A DNA stretch of 11,682 bases from Bacteroidales bacterium (GCA_029939965.1 JAOZRY010000016.1:1-11682), one strand, 5' to 3'; counted from the stretch's first letter, positions 1 to 6,508 are shown. The notes: a model not told the origin generated them from the sequence alone. A program made the numbers and translations.

Positions 1-314
1 ATAGAAGCGAGCAAATGTATTTGAAGTTTGGTTTCATCATTTTTACTTTTATTTTGCAGTAAAGTTAAAAATTATTGGCCATTCTTAAAACAACATTATT
101 ATTAAAATAGCTAAATATTGAGAAATGCTTACCACGTTTTAGTATCGATGAAAAAAAATGTGAGCATTTTTGCTTTGTAGTTTTAACAGCCAAAAAAGAG
201 TGTTGGAAAAACTCAGGATTTTGAGTATCAGATTTTTCTATTCCCTAACCTGAACAAGCCAGAAAAGAGATTTATTGAAGTATAAATAATTTACTGATTT
301 TGAAGTTGTTTTTT
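1..314. other. AT-rich intergenic stretch, no gene seen
   Basis: No reading frame of credible length or composition was found on either strand. The only local structure is a weak A/T hairpin at 154-171, with arms AAAAATG and CATTTTT around a TGAG loop. It could be a poor terminator for a gene left of the window, but seven mostly A/T pairs are expected by chance in such DNA. No tRNA-like or rRNA-like segment was recognised. Confidence 0.6.
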
Positions 315-492
315 TGGGCGGCTACGGGCTTTCCGTTTGTAGTTGTTTCATGCCGGCTGGTTTTTTGTAGGTGGTGCGGGGGCTTCCTTCGTCAGCCGCC
401 ACCCACCAACAAAAATCACAGCCGCCTCCCATATTATTGGGATCAACAATCTACCACTCCAATCCCTGCCGCTCGGCACTACGAGGCAACGA
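315..492. repeat. GC-rich structured island with long imperfect inverted repeat; probable dispersed repeat
   Basis: This stretch is strikingly GC-rich against very AT-rich flanks. Its core is an imperfect inverted repeat: a left arm at 352-384 and a right arm at 394-426, each 33 nt, separated by a 9-nt loop (385-393). Both arms share a GGCTG start, a T-rich middle reading TTTTTGT, then GGTGG and a GGCT end, with only a few mismatches. The core is flanked by a block beginning GGGCGGCTACGGGC (315 on) and a block around CCGCTCGGCACTACGAGGC (about 470-492). A long frame crosses it on the plus strand, but its Cys/Pro/Trp-rich product is what GC-rich palindromic DNA gives in any frame. Similar GC-rich islands occur as multicopy intergenic elements in Bacteroidetes genomes. 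That this one is multicopy is inference, since only one copy lies in the window. A structured RNA is an alternative. Confidence 0.55.
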
Positions 493-724
493 GATTAAAT
501 GAGTTTGGTTGTCAATCTTTTCGCCATCTTTATCAAGTCGTGTAATATCTTGCCAAAAACAACAAGAATATTAGAAATAAGATACTAATTGTCGCATTGC
601 CGTAAGGTTAATAAATTGCGTTTTGCTAATTCATACAATATTTGTACTAAACAGTCTTTGCAAGAAAACTCAATACGATCGAGAATAAACATATCTCCTG
701 TTACTCGTAAGCTGTGAGTAAAGG
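493..724. other. Intergenic stretch with a doubtful 35-codon minus-strand ORF
   Basis: No convincing gene. On the minus strand an ATG at 692 opens a 35-codon frame ending at 585, with a product starting MFILDRIEFSCKDCLVQILY. The same frame stays open for some way upstream of that ATG. The composition looks more protein-like than the GC-rich island beside it, so it may be the end of a decayed gene or part of the neighbouring repeat unit. It carries no motif I recognise and has no clear promoter or ribosome-binding site. Confidence 0.25.
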
Positions 725-754
725 CTTGTAATTTCAATTTAAGTCTTAAATTTG
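725..754 (+). promoter_or_regulatory. Bacteroidetes-type promoter for the MNT gene
   Basis: A -7 box TAAATTTG (747-754) matches the Bacteroidetes consensus TAnnTTTG. A CTTG at 725-728 lies 18 nt upstream and can serve as the -33 element. Transcription would start around 759, leaving a leader of only about 10 nt before the ATG at 769. Predicted by motif match only. Confidence 0.5.
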
Positions 755-768
755 TAAAAAATTGGATT

Positions 769-1077
769 ATGCAAAAAATACTTGAGAATAAACTACAAGA
801 CTTACGAATAATATGTTCGGCTCTTGGAGTAAAAAGACTTTATGCTTTTGGTTCTGTCGTTTCTGATAAATTTAACCCTGAAAGCGATATTGACTTTTTA
901 ATATCATTTGCGGATAGATTGTCGATAGAAGAATACACTAATAATTATTTTGCATTGCATTATCGATTACAAGATTTATTTCAGCGGAAAATCGACTTAG
1001 TAACAGAAAGGACATTATCAAATCCTTATTATATTGAAAGTATTGAAGAATCAAAGCAATTGATTTATGAAGTGTGA
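769..1077 (+). CDS. MNT-type nucleotidyltransferase domain protein (antitoxin of a HEPN/MNT module)
   Basis: This 102-aa protein is a minimal nucleotidyltransferase of the MNT family, complete for its type. The hallmark G-S-x10-D-x-D is intact: Gly28-Ser29 in the stretch LYAFGSVVSDKFNPESDIDF, with Asp40 and Asp42 as metal ligands, and the third acidic residue is Asp76 in KIDLV. In characterised HEPN/MNT modules the MNT protein neutralises its HEPN RNase partner by transferring AMP to it. The gene overlaps the HEPN remnant downstream by 11 nt in the usual MNT-then-HEPN order, which supports the assignment. The start at 769 is the first ATG after a good -7 box. Because the partner is truncated, this is probably an orphan antitoxin, unless it acts on a HEPN protein encoded elsewhere. 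The fold assignment is firm; the cellular role is inferred from known modules. Confidence 0.85.
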   Translation: MQKILENKLQDLRIICSALGVKRLYAFGSVVSDKFNPESDIDFLISFADRLSIEEYTNNYFALHYRLQDLFQRKIDLVTERTLSNPYYIESIEESKQLIYEV

Positions 1078-1219
1078 ATTAAAGAAATACTTATTTGACA
1101 TTAAAGTATCCATCGATTCAATCTTTGAATATTTAGGGGATAAACGTAACTTTTTTGAATACCAACAGAATAAATTGTTGCGCAGGGGAATCCTAAACTT
1201 GCAAAGAAAATCATCCTGA
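1067..1219 (+). pseudogene. Truncated HEPN (DUF86-like) toxin remnant
   Basis: An ATG at 1067, inside the end of the MNT gene (11-nt overlap), opens a 50-codon frame ending at TGA 1217-1219. The product begins MKCELKKYLFDIKVSIDSIF and continues through NFFEYQQNKLLRR. This resembles the N-terminal helices of DUF86/HEPN toxins, in which the LLRR segment is normally followed by a helix like AVERELEIIGEA and later by the catalytic R-x4-6-H. Here similarity stops right after LLRR (around 1184) and is replaced by an unrelated tail, GILNLQRKSS. Whole HEPN proteins of this type have about 110-120 residues, so more than half is missing, including the RNase motif. The other two plus-strand frames downstream do not contain the missing part, so deletion or replacement is likelier than a single frameshift. 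It should be inactive as an RNase. The family call rests on N-terminal resemblance plus context. Confidence 0.7.
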
Positions 1220-1289
1220 ATCTCCTGAAATCATCAACCAGATAAGAATTAACTGATGTTTTCGTGGAGTATTAAAAAACCATTCATAC

Positions 1290-2486
1290 ATGTTAAAACA
1301 TATTCCGGTTTTATTTCTATTTATGTTATTGTTTTCGTGTGTACCTCAAACAGAACCTGGATTGGCTGTGGTTTCAGGGATTTATACCGGAGCTGAGGGT
1401 AACATTTTGAAGCTCGTTGAACTCCAAACACAACGTGTAATTATTATTGATTCTGTAAAAGTGGATCAAAGTGGGAACTTTGAACTTTCAACTGTTCCTG
1501 CTGAAAAATGTTTTTATCTTCTTCAATTAAATAACCATCAACCAATTACGATTGTTTTAGACAAATATGATACGATAAATATTGTGATGGACACATCTAC
1601 TATTTCACAATTTTACCACCTCGAAGGAAACATTGATTCTAAACTCCTAAAAGCATATTACCTCAAAACAGGCCAATTAAAATCAGCTATTGATTCGCTC
1701 AGAAATGTCTTGTTCGATAATCAACACCTTAGGGGTTTTCATGAAATAAAGCACAAAATTGATATTGATCTCGAAAACCTGTTGGATGATCATAAGAATT
1801 TCACGAAAGAATTGATCCATAACAATAAAGAGGAATTGGCCACTATTCTCCTTATTAATCAAACATTTGCCGGAGAACAACTTTTCAAAATTGATGATGC
1901 TCTGGATTTATTTTTAGAAATCGATACCGTCCTGATAAAAAAATTCCCTGGCAATAGCCATGCAAAAGAGCATCATACACGTGTAAACATTGCCATCGAA
2001 AGAAAGGCTGAACAAGAAAAGGCAAAATTGAGAGTGAGCAAGGGGAAAGTTTTCCCTGAAATAAATTTGCCTGATGTAAATGGAAATCAAATTAAAGTAT
2101 CTGATTTTAAGGGGAAAAATGTGATTGTATTTTTTTGGGCATCATGGTCGCCCGAATGCAGAGCCGATCTACAGCAGTTAAAGAAACTTTACCGGGATTG
2201 TGAAAATGAAACTGTAGAAATATATGCTGTATCATTAGATGTAAAGGAAAAATACTGGAAATCGGCTATTGAGATTGAAGAAACAAAATGGATAAACGTT
2301 TTGGATATTTATGGCATGAATGGTTCAATCGGCAAATTATTCAACCTGAATGGGAAACTACCCTATTTTTATTTAATTGATAAAGATGGAATTATCCACA
2401 CAGGAACCGATGATTTCACCATTTTAAAAAATGGATTGAACAAATTGATATCATCATCAAAAAATAATTCCAAAGTCAAAGGATAA
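1290..2486 (+). CDS. TlpA/thioredoxin-like lipoprotein with N-terminal DUF4369-like domain and SxxC active site
   Basis: This 398-aa protein starts with a lipoprotein signal: a hydrophobic stretch from residue 5 and a lipobox ending LFSC with Cys17 as the acylated residue, so the mature protein should be anchored in the periplasm or outer membrane. Residues of about 24-130 resemble the DUF4369 beta-rich domain that often precedes TlpA-like domains in Bacteroidetes. A charged, helical linker follows, then a thioredoxin/AhpC-TSA fold from about 250 to the end, with VFPEINLPDVNGNQIKVSDF, FFWASWSPECRADL and a cis-Pro segment, KLPYFYLIDKDG. The usual WCxxC reads W-S-P-E-C (Ser287, Cys290), so the nucleophilic first cysteine is absent and ordinary dithiol-disulfide exchange is unlikely; Cys290 could still form mixed disulfides. 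No promoter box was found upstream, and lpxH begins about 50 nt downstream on the same strand. Confidence 0.85.
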   Translation: MLKHIPVLFLFMLLFSCVPQTEPGLAVVSGIYTGAEGNILKLVELQTQRVIIIDSVKVDQSGNFELSTVPAEKCFYLLQLNNHQPITIVLDKYDTINIVMDTSTISQFYHLEGNIDSKLLKAYYLKTGQLKSAIDSLRNVLFDNQHLRGFHEIKHKIDIDLENLLDDHKNFTKELIHNNKEELATILLINQTFAGEQLFKIDDALDLFLEIDTVLIKKFPGNSHAKEHHTRVNIAIERKAEQEKAKLRVSKGKVFPEINLPDVNGNQIKVSDFKGKNVIVFFWASWSPECRADLQQLKKLYRDCENETVEIYAVSLDVKEKYWKSAIEIEETKWINVLDIYGMNGSIGKLFNLNGKLPYFYLIDKDGIIHTGTDDFTILKNGLNKLISSSKNNSKVKG

Positions 2487-2506
2487 CATCCCAACTTTTC
2501 TTTGCT

Positions 2507-2514
2507 TATTTTTG
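2507..2514 (+). promoter_or_regulatory. -7 promoter box upstream of lpxH
   Basis: TATTTTTG matches TAnnTTTG exactly. No clear -33 TTTG lies at the right distance. A start of transcription at about 2519-2521 would fall after the GTG at 2516, so it argues for translation from TTG 2537 or GTG 2540. Motif match only. Confidence 0.4.
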
Positions 2515-2539
2515 TGTGCAAATCAAGAACTCAAATTTG

Positions 2540-3313
2540 GTGAACAACAAGAAAATATATTTTGCATCCGATTTTCATTTTGGTATTCCTACACCTGAAA
2601 AAAGCAAAATAAGGGAAGCCATGTTTATTCGTTGGCTCGACTTTATTAAAAAAGATGCTCAGGAAATATTTCTGATGGGCGATCTTTTTGATTTCTGGTT
2701 CGAATATGGTACTGTGATACCCAAAGGCTATGTGAGGCTGTTCGGAAAATTGGCAGAAATTGTTGATGGTGGAATCCCAATCCATTTTTTTAGGGGTAAT
2801 CACGATATGTGGGCTTTTGATTATCTCGAAAAAGAAATCGGCATCACCCTGTACCGCAAACCTGAAATTCGCGATTTTAACGGCAAGCGTTTTTTTCTCT
2901 CCCATGGCGATGGACTTGGGCCGGGCGACACCGGATACAAATTCATCAAGTATGTTTTCGAGAGAAAGATAAACCGTTTTCTGTTCAACTGGATTCACCC
3001 TGATATTGGAACAAGGATGGGTTTATACTGGTCGCGGCGAAGCAGATATGCCAACGAAGCTACAGAAGCCAAAGAAAAAGAAGCTGCGTTAATAAAAGAG
3101 GTGGACAAATCGCGTTTGGCAATATTCTGCCGCGAAATGTTGAAAAAAAACCCATCGATAAATTACTTTGTATTCGGGCATTGGCATATTTCCATGCAAC
3201 ATCAAATTACACCTGATTCATACTACATCCATCTTGGAGATTGGATAAAACATTTTAGCTACGGCGTATTTGATGGAAAGAAATTTGAGCTCAAAAAATT
3301 TGAAGCGAAATAA
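2540..3313 (+). CDS. lpxH: UDP-2,3-diacylglucosamine diphosphatase-like metallophosphoesterase
   Basis: This calcineurin-like phosphoesterase has the LpxH layout. LpxH hydrolyses UDP-2,3-diacylglucosamine to lipid X and UMP at the cytoplasmic face of the inner membrane, in lipid A synthesis. Counting from GTG 2540 (257 aa), the metal motifs are in order: SDFHFG (Asp11, His13), GDLFDFW (Asp48), GNHD (Asn87, His88), SHGDG (His122) and FGHWH (His214, His216), followed by HLGDW. Enterobacterial LpxH has GNRD where this one has GNHD, a difference usual in Bacteroidetes homologues. The same frame also opens at GTG 2516 (265 aa), but that codon overlaps the probable promoter box and the extra residues look unlike the family, whose members begin just before KKIYFASDFH. 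TTG 2537 is another option. The gene converges on gap with a 4-nt gap. Substrate is inferred from the family; a related phosphoesterase role is possible. Confidence 0.8.
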   Translation: MNNKKIYFASDFHFGIPTPEKSKIREAMFIRWLDFIKKDAQEIFLMGDLFDFWFEYGTVIPKGYVRLFGKLAEIVDGGIPIHFFRGNHDMWAFDYLEKEIGITLYRKPEIRDFNGKRFFLSHGDGLGPGDTGYKFIKYVFERKINRFLFNWIHPDIGTRMGLYWSRRSRYANEATEAKEKEAALIKEVDKSRLAIFCREMLKKNPSINYFVFGHWHISMQHQITPDSYYIHLGDWIKHFSYGVFDGKKFELKKFEAK

Positions 3314-3317
3314 TTCT

Positions 3318-4328
3318 CTAAACAAATTTTTCAATCAGTTCAACTAATCTCGTAGAATAACCCACTTCGTTATCATACCATGCCACCACTTTAATCAACT
3401 TGTTTTTTTCGCCAAGAACTGCTGTAAGGCCTGCATCAAACACAGCCGAATGAGTATTCCCAATCACATCCATACTAACAATAGGATCCTCAGTATATTC
3501 AAGAATTCCTTTCATATCTCCAGCAGCAGCTTCCTTAAATTTCTGGTTGATAGCTTCGATACTTGTTGGCTTTCGCAAATTACAAGTAAGGTCGGTAAGG
3601 GAACCATCAGGAACGGGTACACGAATACCTGCACCACCCAGATTGTTTTTGAGATGAGGGAAAATTTTAGTGGCAGCTTTGGCCGCTCCAGTGGTTGTGG
3701 GCACAATCGAAAACGCTGCAGCCCGGCCACGTCTGAGGTCTTTATGTGGCGAATCGAGCAGATGTTGATCCTTGGTATAAGAATGAACTGTAGTAATAAA
3801 GCCTTTTTCAACACCCCAGTTATCATTCAGGATTTTAATAAGAGGAGCCACATTATTAGTTGTACACGATGAATTACTAATAATGCGATCGGCTTTAGAA
3901 ATCAGGTGATCATTCACCCCCAATACAATGTATTGCACCCCGTCAACTTCTCCTTTTGCAGGCGCCGAAATCACAACCTTTCCGGCACCGGCTATCAGGT
4001 GCTTCTCTGCATCTTCTTTTTTTACAAAATTACCCGTCGATTCCACTACAACATCAATATGGAGGTTTTTCCATGGCAAATTTTCAGGCTTCCGAATATT
4101 GTAAACTTTTACTTTATGATTGTTAATAAACAGATGATTTTTATCATGTTCAACCACACCGGGAAATCTCCTGTGAACTGAATCATATTTCAACAAATGA
4201 CATAATGTATGTGTATCAGCCAGATCATTTATTGCAATCAACTCCAAATTTTTATTGTTCTGCATTTGTCTGCAAAAAACTCTACCGATCCTTCCAAAAC
4301 CATTTATTGCAACCCTGATTTTTGTCAT
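3318..4328 (-). CDS. gap: Type I glyceraldehyde-3-phosphate dehydrogenase
   Basis: This 336-aa protein has the normal length for GAPDH, the cytosolic tetrameric enzyme converting glyceraldehyde 3-phosphate, phosphate and NAD+ to 1,3-bisphosphoglycerate. The N-terminal Rossmann fold opens with the dinucleotide loop INGFGRIGR (residues 8-16). Asp35 in AINDL is the residue that favours NAD over NADP. The catalytic cysteine is Cys155 in SNSSCTTNN, with His182 in HSYTKDQ as its partner. Also present are the phosphate-site segments PHKDLRRGRAAAFSIVPTTTGAAKA and GAGIRVPVPDGS, and the C-terminal WYDNEVGYSTR. NN follows SCTT where many members have NC, a mild variation. Start ATG 4328 is the natural one, directly before TKIRVAINGFG. 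It is divergent from the M20 gene and faces lpxH tail to tail. Whether this is the main glycolytic copy or a paralogue cannot be told from the window. Confidence 0.96.
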   Translation of the reverse strand: MTKIRVAINGFGRIGRVFCRQMQNNKNLELIAINDLADTHTLCHLLKYDSVHRRFPGVVEHDKNHLFINNHKVKVYNIRKPENLPWKNLHIDVVVESTGNFVKKEDAEKHLIAGAGKVVISAPAKGEVDGVQYIVLGVNDHLISKADRIISNSSCTTNNVAPLIKILNDNWGVEKGFITTVHSYTKDQHLLDSPHKDLRRGRAAAFSIVPTTTGAAKAATKIFPHLKNNLGGAGIRVPVPDGSLTDLTCNLRKPTSIEAINQKFKEAAAGDMKGILEYTEDPIVSMDVIGNTHSAVFDAGLTAVLGEKNKLIKVVAWYDNEVGYSTRLVELIEKFV

Positions 4329-4353
4329 AATTCAATTGATTTTTATACTTTTG
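4321..4353 (+). promoter_or_regulatory. Promoter for the M20 dipeptidase gene
   Basis: The -7 box TACTTTTG (4346-4353) matches TAnnTTTG, and TTTG at 4321-4324 lies 21 nt upstream as a -33 element. Transcription would start near 4359, giving a leader of about 90 nt. The promoter overlaps the first codons of the divergent gap gene and makes any start upstream of 4359 for the dipeptidase impossible from this promoter. Confidence 0.5.
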
Positions 4354-4376
4354 CGTACTTTAATTTCTGAATGCGC

Positions 4377-4384
4377 CAAAAGTA
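4377..4384 (-). promoter_or_regulatory. gap: -7 promoter box for gap
   Basis: On the minus strand 4384 to 4377 reads TACTTTTG, an exact TAnnTTTG match. A start near 4372 would give a leader of about 43 nt before ATG 4328. Upstream TTTG motifs are present, but their spacings (14 or 24 nt) are not ideal. The box overlaps the transcript leader of the divergent dipeptidase gene. Confidence 0.4.
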
Positions 4385-4449
4385 AAAAAATAGCACATCA
4401 AAAGATTACAAACTATTTTACAAATTATAATAAATACAGTTTTATTACA

Positions 4450-5823
4450 ATGGAACACGTTAACAAATACATCGAAGAAAACAAAGACCGGTTTTTAGAA
4501 GAGCTTTTCGATCTGATCAGAATTCCATCTATCAGCTCACAAACCGAACATAAAGAAGACATGGTTAAGACTGCCGAAGAGTGGAAAAAAATCATCCTCT
4601 CTGCCGGTGCCGACAAAGCCGAAGTAATGCCTTCAGCCGGAAATCCGGTAGTATATGGCGAAAAATTTATCGATGCGTCAAAACCTACTGTTTTGGTTTA
4701 TGGCCATTATGATGTTATGCCGAGTGACCCGATTGACCTGTGGAACACAAAACCCTTTGAGCCTGTTGTAAAAGATGGGAAAATTTGGGCACGTGGAGCC
4801 GATGATGATAAAGGCCAGGCTTTTATGCATGCCAAAGCTTTTGAATTAATGGTGAAAACCGATACGCTGCCTTGTAATGTAAAATTTATGATTGAAGGTG
4901 AGGAAGAAATTGGTTCGCCGAGTTTGAGTAAATTTTGTGAAGAACACAAAGATTTGCTCAAAGCAGATATTATCCTGGTTTCTGATACAGGTATGATTGC
5001 TCCTGATATTCCATCTATTACCACAGGTTTGCGTGGTCTTGCCTACATGGAAGTTACAGTTACCGGGCCCAACCGCGATCTTCACTCAGGACTTTATGGC
5101 GGTGCAGTAGCCAACCCAATTAATATCCTCACAAAAATGATTGCCTCGTTGCAGGATGAGAACAACAAAATTACTATCCCCGGTTTTTATGATGATGTAA
5201 CTGAAGTTTCGGCAGACGAAAGAAAAGAGATGGGAAAAGCTCCATTTAACGTTGAGGAATACAAAAAAGCAATCGACATTGCTGATGTTGAAGGTGAAGC
5301 AGGTTTTTCGACCATGGAACGTACCGGAATAAGACCCTCGTTAGATGTTAATGGCATTTGGGGCGGTTATACCGAAGAAGGAGCCAAAACAGTAATTCCA
5401 TCAACAGCACATGCTAAAATTTCGATGCGCCTGGTTCCTAATCAGGATCATCTTAAAATTTCTGAATTATTCCAAAAACACTTCGAAAGTATTGCACCAA
5501 AAAGCGTAAAGGTAAAAGTTGAAGCCCTTCATGGTGGGTATGCTTATGTTTCACCTACTGATATGAAAGCTTATATTGCTGCCGATAAAGCTTACACTGA
5601 AACATTTAATAAAAAACCAGTCCCTGTCCGCAGTGGTGGAAGCATTCCGATTATTTCAGCATTCGAAAAAATTCTGGGACTGAAATCTATTCTTATGGGC
5701 TTTGGGCTGGAATCTGATGCCATCCACTCACCAAACGAAAATTATCCGTTATTTAATTTTTACAAAGGAATCGAAACCATTCCATATTTTTACAAATACT
5801 ACACTGAATTAATGGCTGAATAA
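4450..5823 (+). CDS. M20 family dipeptidase (carnosinase-like metallopeptidase)
   Basis: This 457-aa zinc peptidase has the M20/CNDP dipeptidase layout and probably cleaves dipeptides in the cytoplasm. All metal and catalytic motifs are present: GHYDVMP (His86; Asp88), ARGADDDKGQ (bridging Asp119), EGEEEIGS (Glu152 and Glu153), SDTGM (Asp179), the dimerisation-domain DLHSG (His212), and a C-terminal AIHSPNENY (His426). The first 110 or so residues and the C-terminal part form the catalytic domain, with the dimerisation domain inserted between them. No signal peptide is seen. The frame is open back to 4255, but those 65 extra codons lie opposite gap, read as a hydrophobic stretch unlike the family, and precede the promoter box. 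ATG 4450 (MEHVNKYIEENKDRF) matches the expected N-terminus. A strong terminator follows 20 nt after the stop. Exact substrates are unknown. Confidence 0.92.
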   Translation: MEHVNKYIEENKDRFLEELFDLIRIPSISSQTEHKEDMVKTAEEWKKIILSAGADKAEVMPSAGNPVVYGEKFIDASKPTVLVYGHYDVMPSDPIDLWNTKPFEPVVKDGKIWARGADDDKGQAFMHAKAFELMVKTDTLPCNVKFMIEGEEEIGSPSLSKFCEEHKDLLKADIILVSDTGMIAPDIPSITTGLRGLAYMEVTVTGPNRDLHSGLYGGAVANPINILTKMIASLQDENNKITIPGFYDDVTEVSADERKEMGKAPFNVEEYKKAIDIADVEGEAGFSTMERTGIRPSLDVNGIWGGYTEEGAKTVIPSTAHAKISMRLVPNQDHLKISELFQKHFESIAPKSVKVKVEALHGGYAYVSPTDMKAYIAADKAYTETFNKKPVPVRSGGSIPIISAFEKILGLKSILMGFGLESDAIHSPNENYPLFNFYKGIETIPYFYKYYTELMAE

Positions 5824-5843
5824 ATAGCCTGCCATTTTTAAAT

Positions 5844-5880
5844 AAAAGAGAATTCCCCAAAACCGGGCATTCTCTTTTTT
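5844..5880 (+). terminator. Rho-independent terminator after the M20 gene
   Basis: A ten-pair outer stem pairs AAAAGAGAAT (5844-5853) with ATTCTCTTTT (5869-5878). Inside it CCC pairs with GGG across a short AAAAC-type loop, and a run of T ends at 5880. Position 20 nt past the dipeptidase stop fits well. Confidence 0.85.
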
Positions 5881-5947
5881 GGTAAAATACTGTAATGATT
5901 TTATAATAATTTGAATTAATTTTTATCGTTGAGCATCAATAACCAAG

Positions 5948-5975
5948 TTTGGTTTTTCTGATTTTTTTATTTTTG
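5948..5975 (+). promoter_or_regulatory. Promoter for the 142-aa protein gene
   Basis: TTTG (5948-5951) and a -7 box TATTTTTG (5968-5975) are separated by 16 nt, slightly short but plausible for a Bacteroidetes promoter. The predicted start near 5980 leaves about 13 nt before ATG 5993. Confidence 0.5.
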
Positions 5976-5992
5976 CAAAAAATATATAGATT

Positions 5993-6421
5993 ATGAGTAA
6001 CACACACGATTCATTTGAAAATGATCTTGACCATCTTATCCGATTATTCAAAAAAATTAAAGATAAATCTAAGATTGAACATTTTTCCAGATTAGATCCT
6101 GCATTTGCTCAAAATCTTGATTTCATTATCAGCAATTACGAAATGATGAAAAACAACATTCCCAAGGAGATGTTTACCCAAATGGGAATCCCATTTCAGC
6201 AGATGATGCGCGAATTTATTAATCAATTAAAAATTGAATTGGGGGATGAGTTCGAGGAACAACCCAATGAGGAAATAGTTGAAAAAGAGACCGGGCTGGT
6301 AAAAAATGAGCCGGCTGGTGATGTTAAAGAAATTGATGCCCAACTGCAAAAGCCTGGCTTAGGCGAAGATGAAATAAATGAATTGCTGGACAAACGTAAT
6401 ACTCTTTTGAATGGTTCGTAA
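5993..6421 (+). CDS. Unrecognised acidic, helical 142-aa protein
   Basis: I do not recognise a family. The 142-aa product has no signal peptide or membrane segment and contains no cysteine. Residues of about 1-85 look helical and mixed in charge (for example HLIRLFKKIKDKSKIEHF and MFTQMGIPFQQMMREFINQL). Residues of about 85-115 are very acidic and probably disordered (ELGDEFEEQPNEEIVEKE). The end is a short heptad-like segment (EIDAQLQKPGLGEDEINELL). This suggests a small soluble cytoplasmic protein that may oligomerise or bind a partner. It is a single-gene unit: its own promoter box lies just upstream and a clear terminator follows 31 nt after the stop. Base composition matches the neighbouring core genes, with nothing pointing to transfer. 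That it is a real gene is well supported by the promoter, terminator and coding-like composition. Confidence 0.8.
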   Translation: MSNTHDSFENDLDHLIRLFKKIKDKSKIEHFSRLDPAFAQNLDFIISNYEMMKNNIPKEMFTQMGIPFQQMMREFINQLKIELGDEFEEQPNEEIVEKETGLVKNEPAGDVKEIDAQLQKPGLGEDEINELLDKRNTLLNGS

Positions 6422-6452
6422 AAACCTGAAAGAAGGATGAAATATATGCAAT

Positions 6453-6489
6453 AAAAAACCCCATCGGCACAAGGCAGATGGGGTTTTTT
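6453..6489. terminator. Bidirectional terminator between the 142-aa gene and dsbD
   Basis: AAAAAACCCCATC (6453-6465) is perfectly complementary to GATGGGGTTTTTT (6477-6489) around an 11-nt loop. There is an A-run on the left and a T-run on the right, so it works for transcripts from either side. It lies between two convergent genes, 31 nt past one stop and 19 nt past the other. Confidence 0.9.
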
Positions 6490-6508
6490 GTATTTATGCA
6501 TATCTGTA

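Noticed and set aside
154..171. A/T hairpin as a possible terminator of a gene left of the window
   Set aside because: The stem is short and almost only A/T pairs, and no gene end can be seen before it.
300..545. Plus-strand 81-codon frame with a Cys/Trp/Pro-rich product
   Set aside because: It begins with TTG, lies across the GC-rich inverted repeat, has no promoter box or ribosome-binding site, and its composition simply reflects the GC-rich palindromic DNA.
2531..2998. 155-codon minus-strand frame opposite lpxH
   Set aside because: It is a mirror of the lpxH coding sequence. The lpxH frame carries all metallophosphoesterase motifs, while this one carries none.
1290..3313. TlpA-like lipoprotein and lpxH as one functional operon
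   Set aside because: They share strand and a short spacer, but a promoter box lies directly before lpxH and the two have no shared pathway, so proximity alone does not support a joint function.
4255..4449. N-terminal extension of the M20 dipeptidase (65 codons with a hydrophobic stretch)
   Set aside because: It overlaps the start of gap on the other strand, precedes the predicted promoter of the dipeptidase, and is unlike the family's N-terminus. ATG 4450 fits much better.
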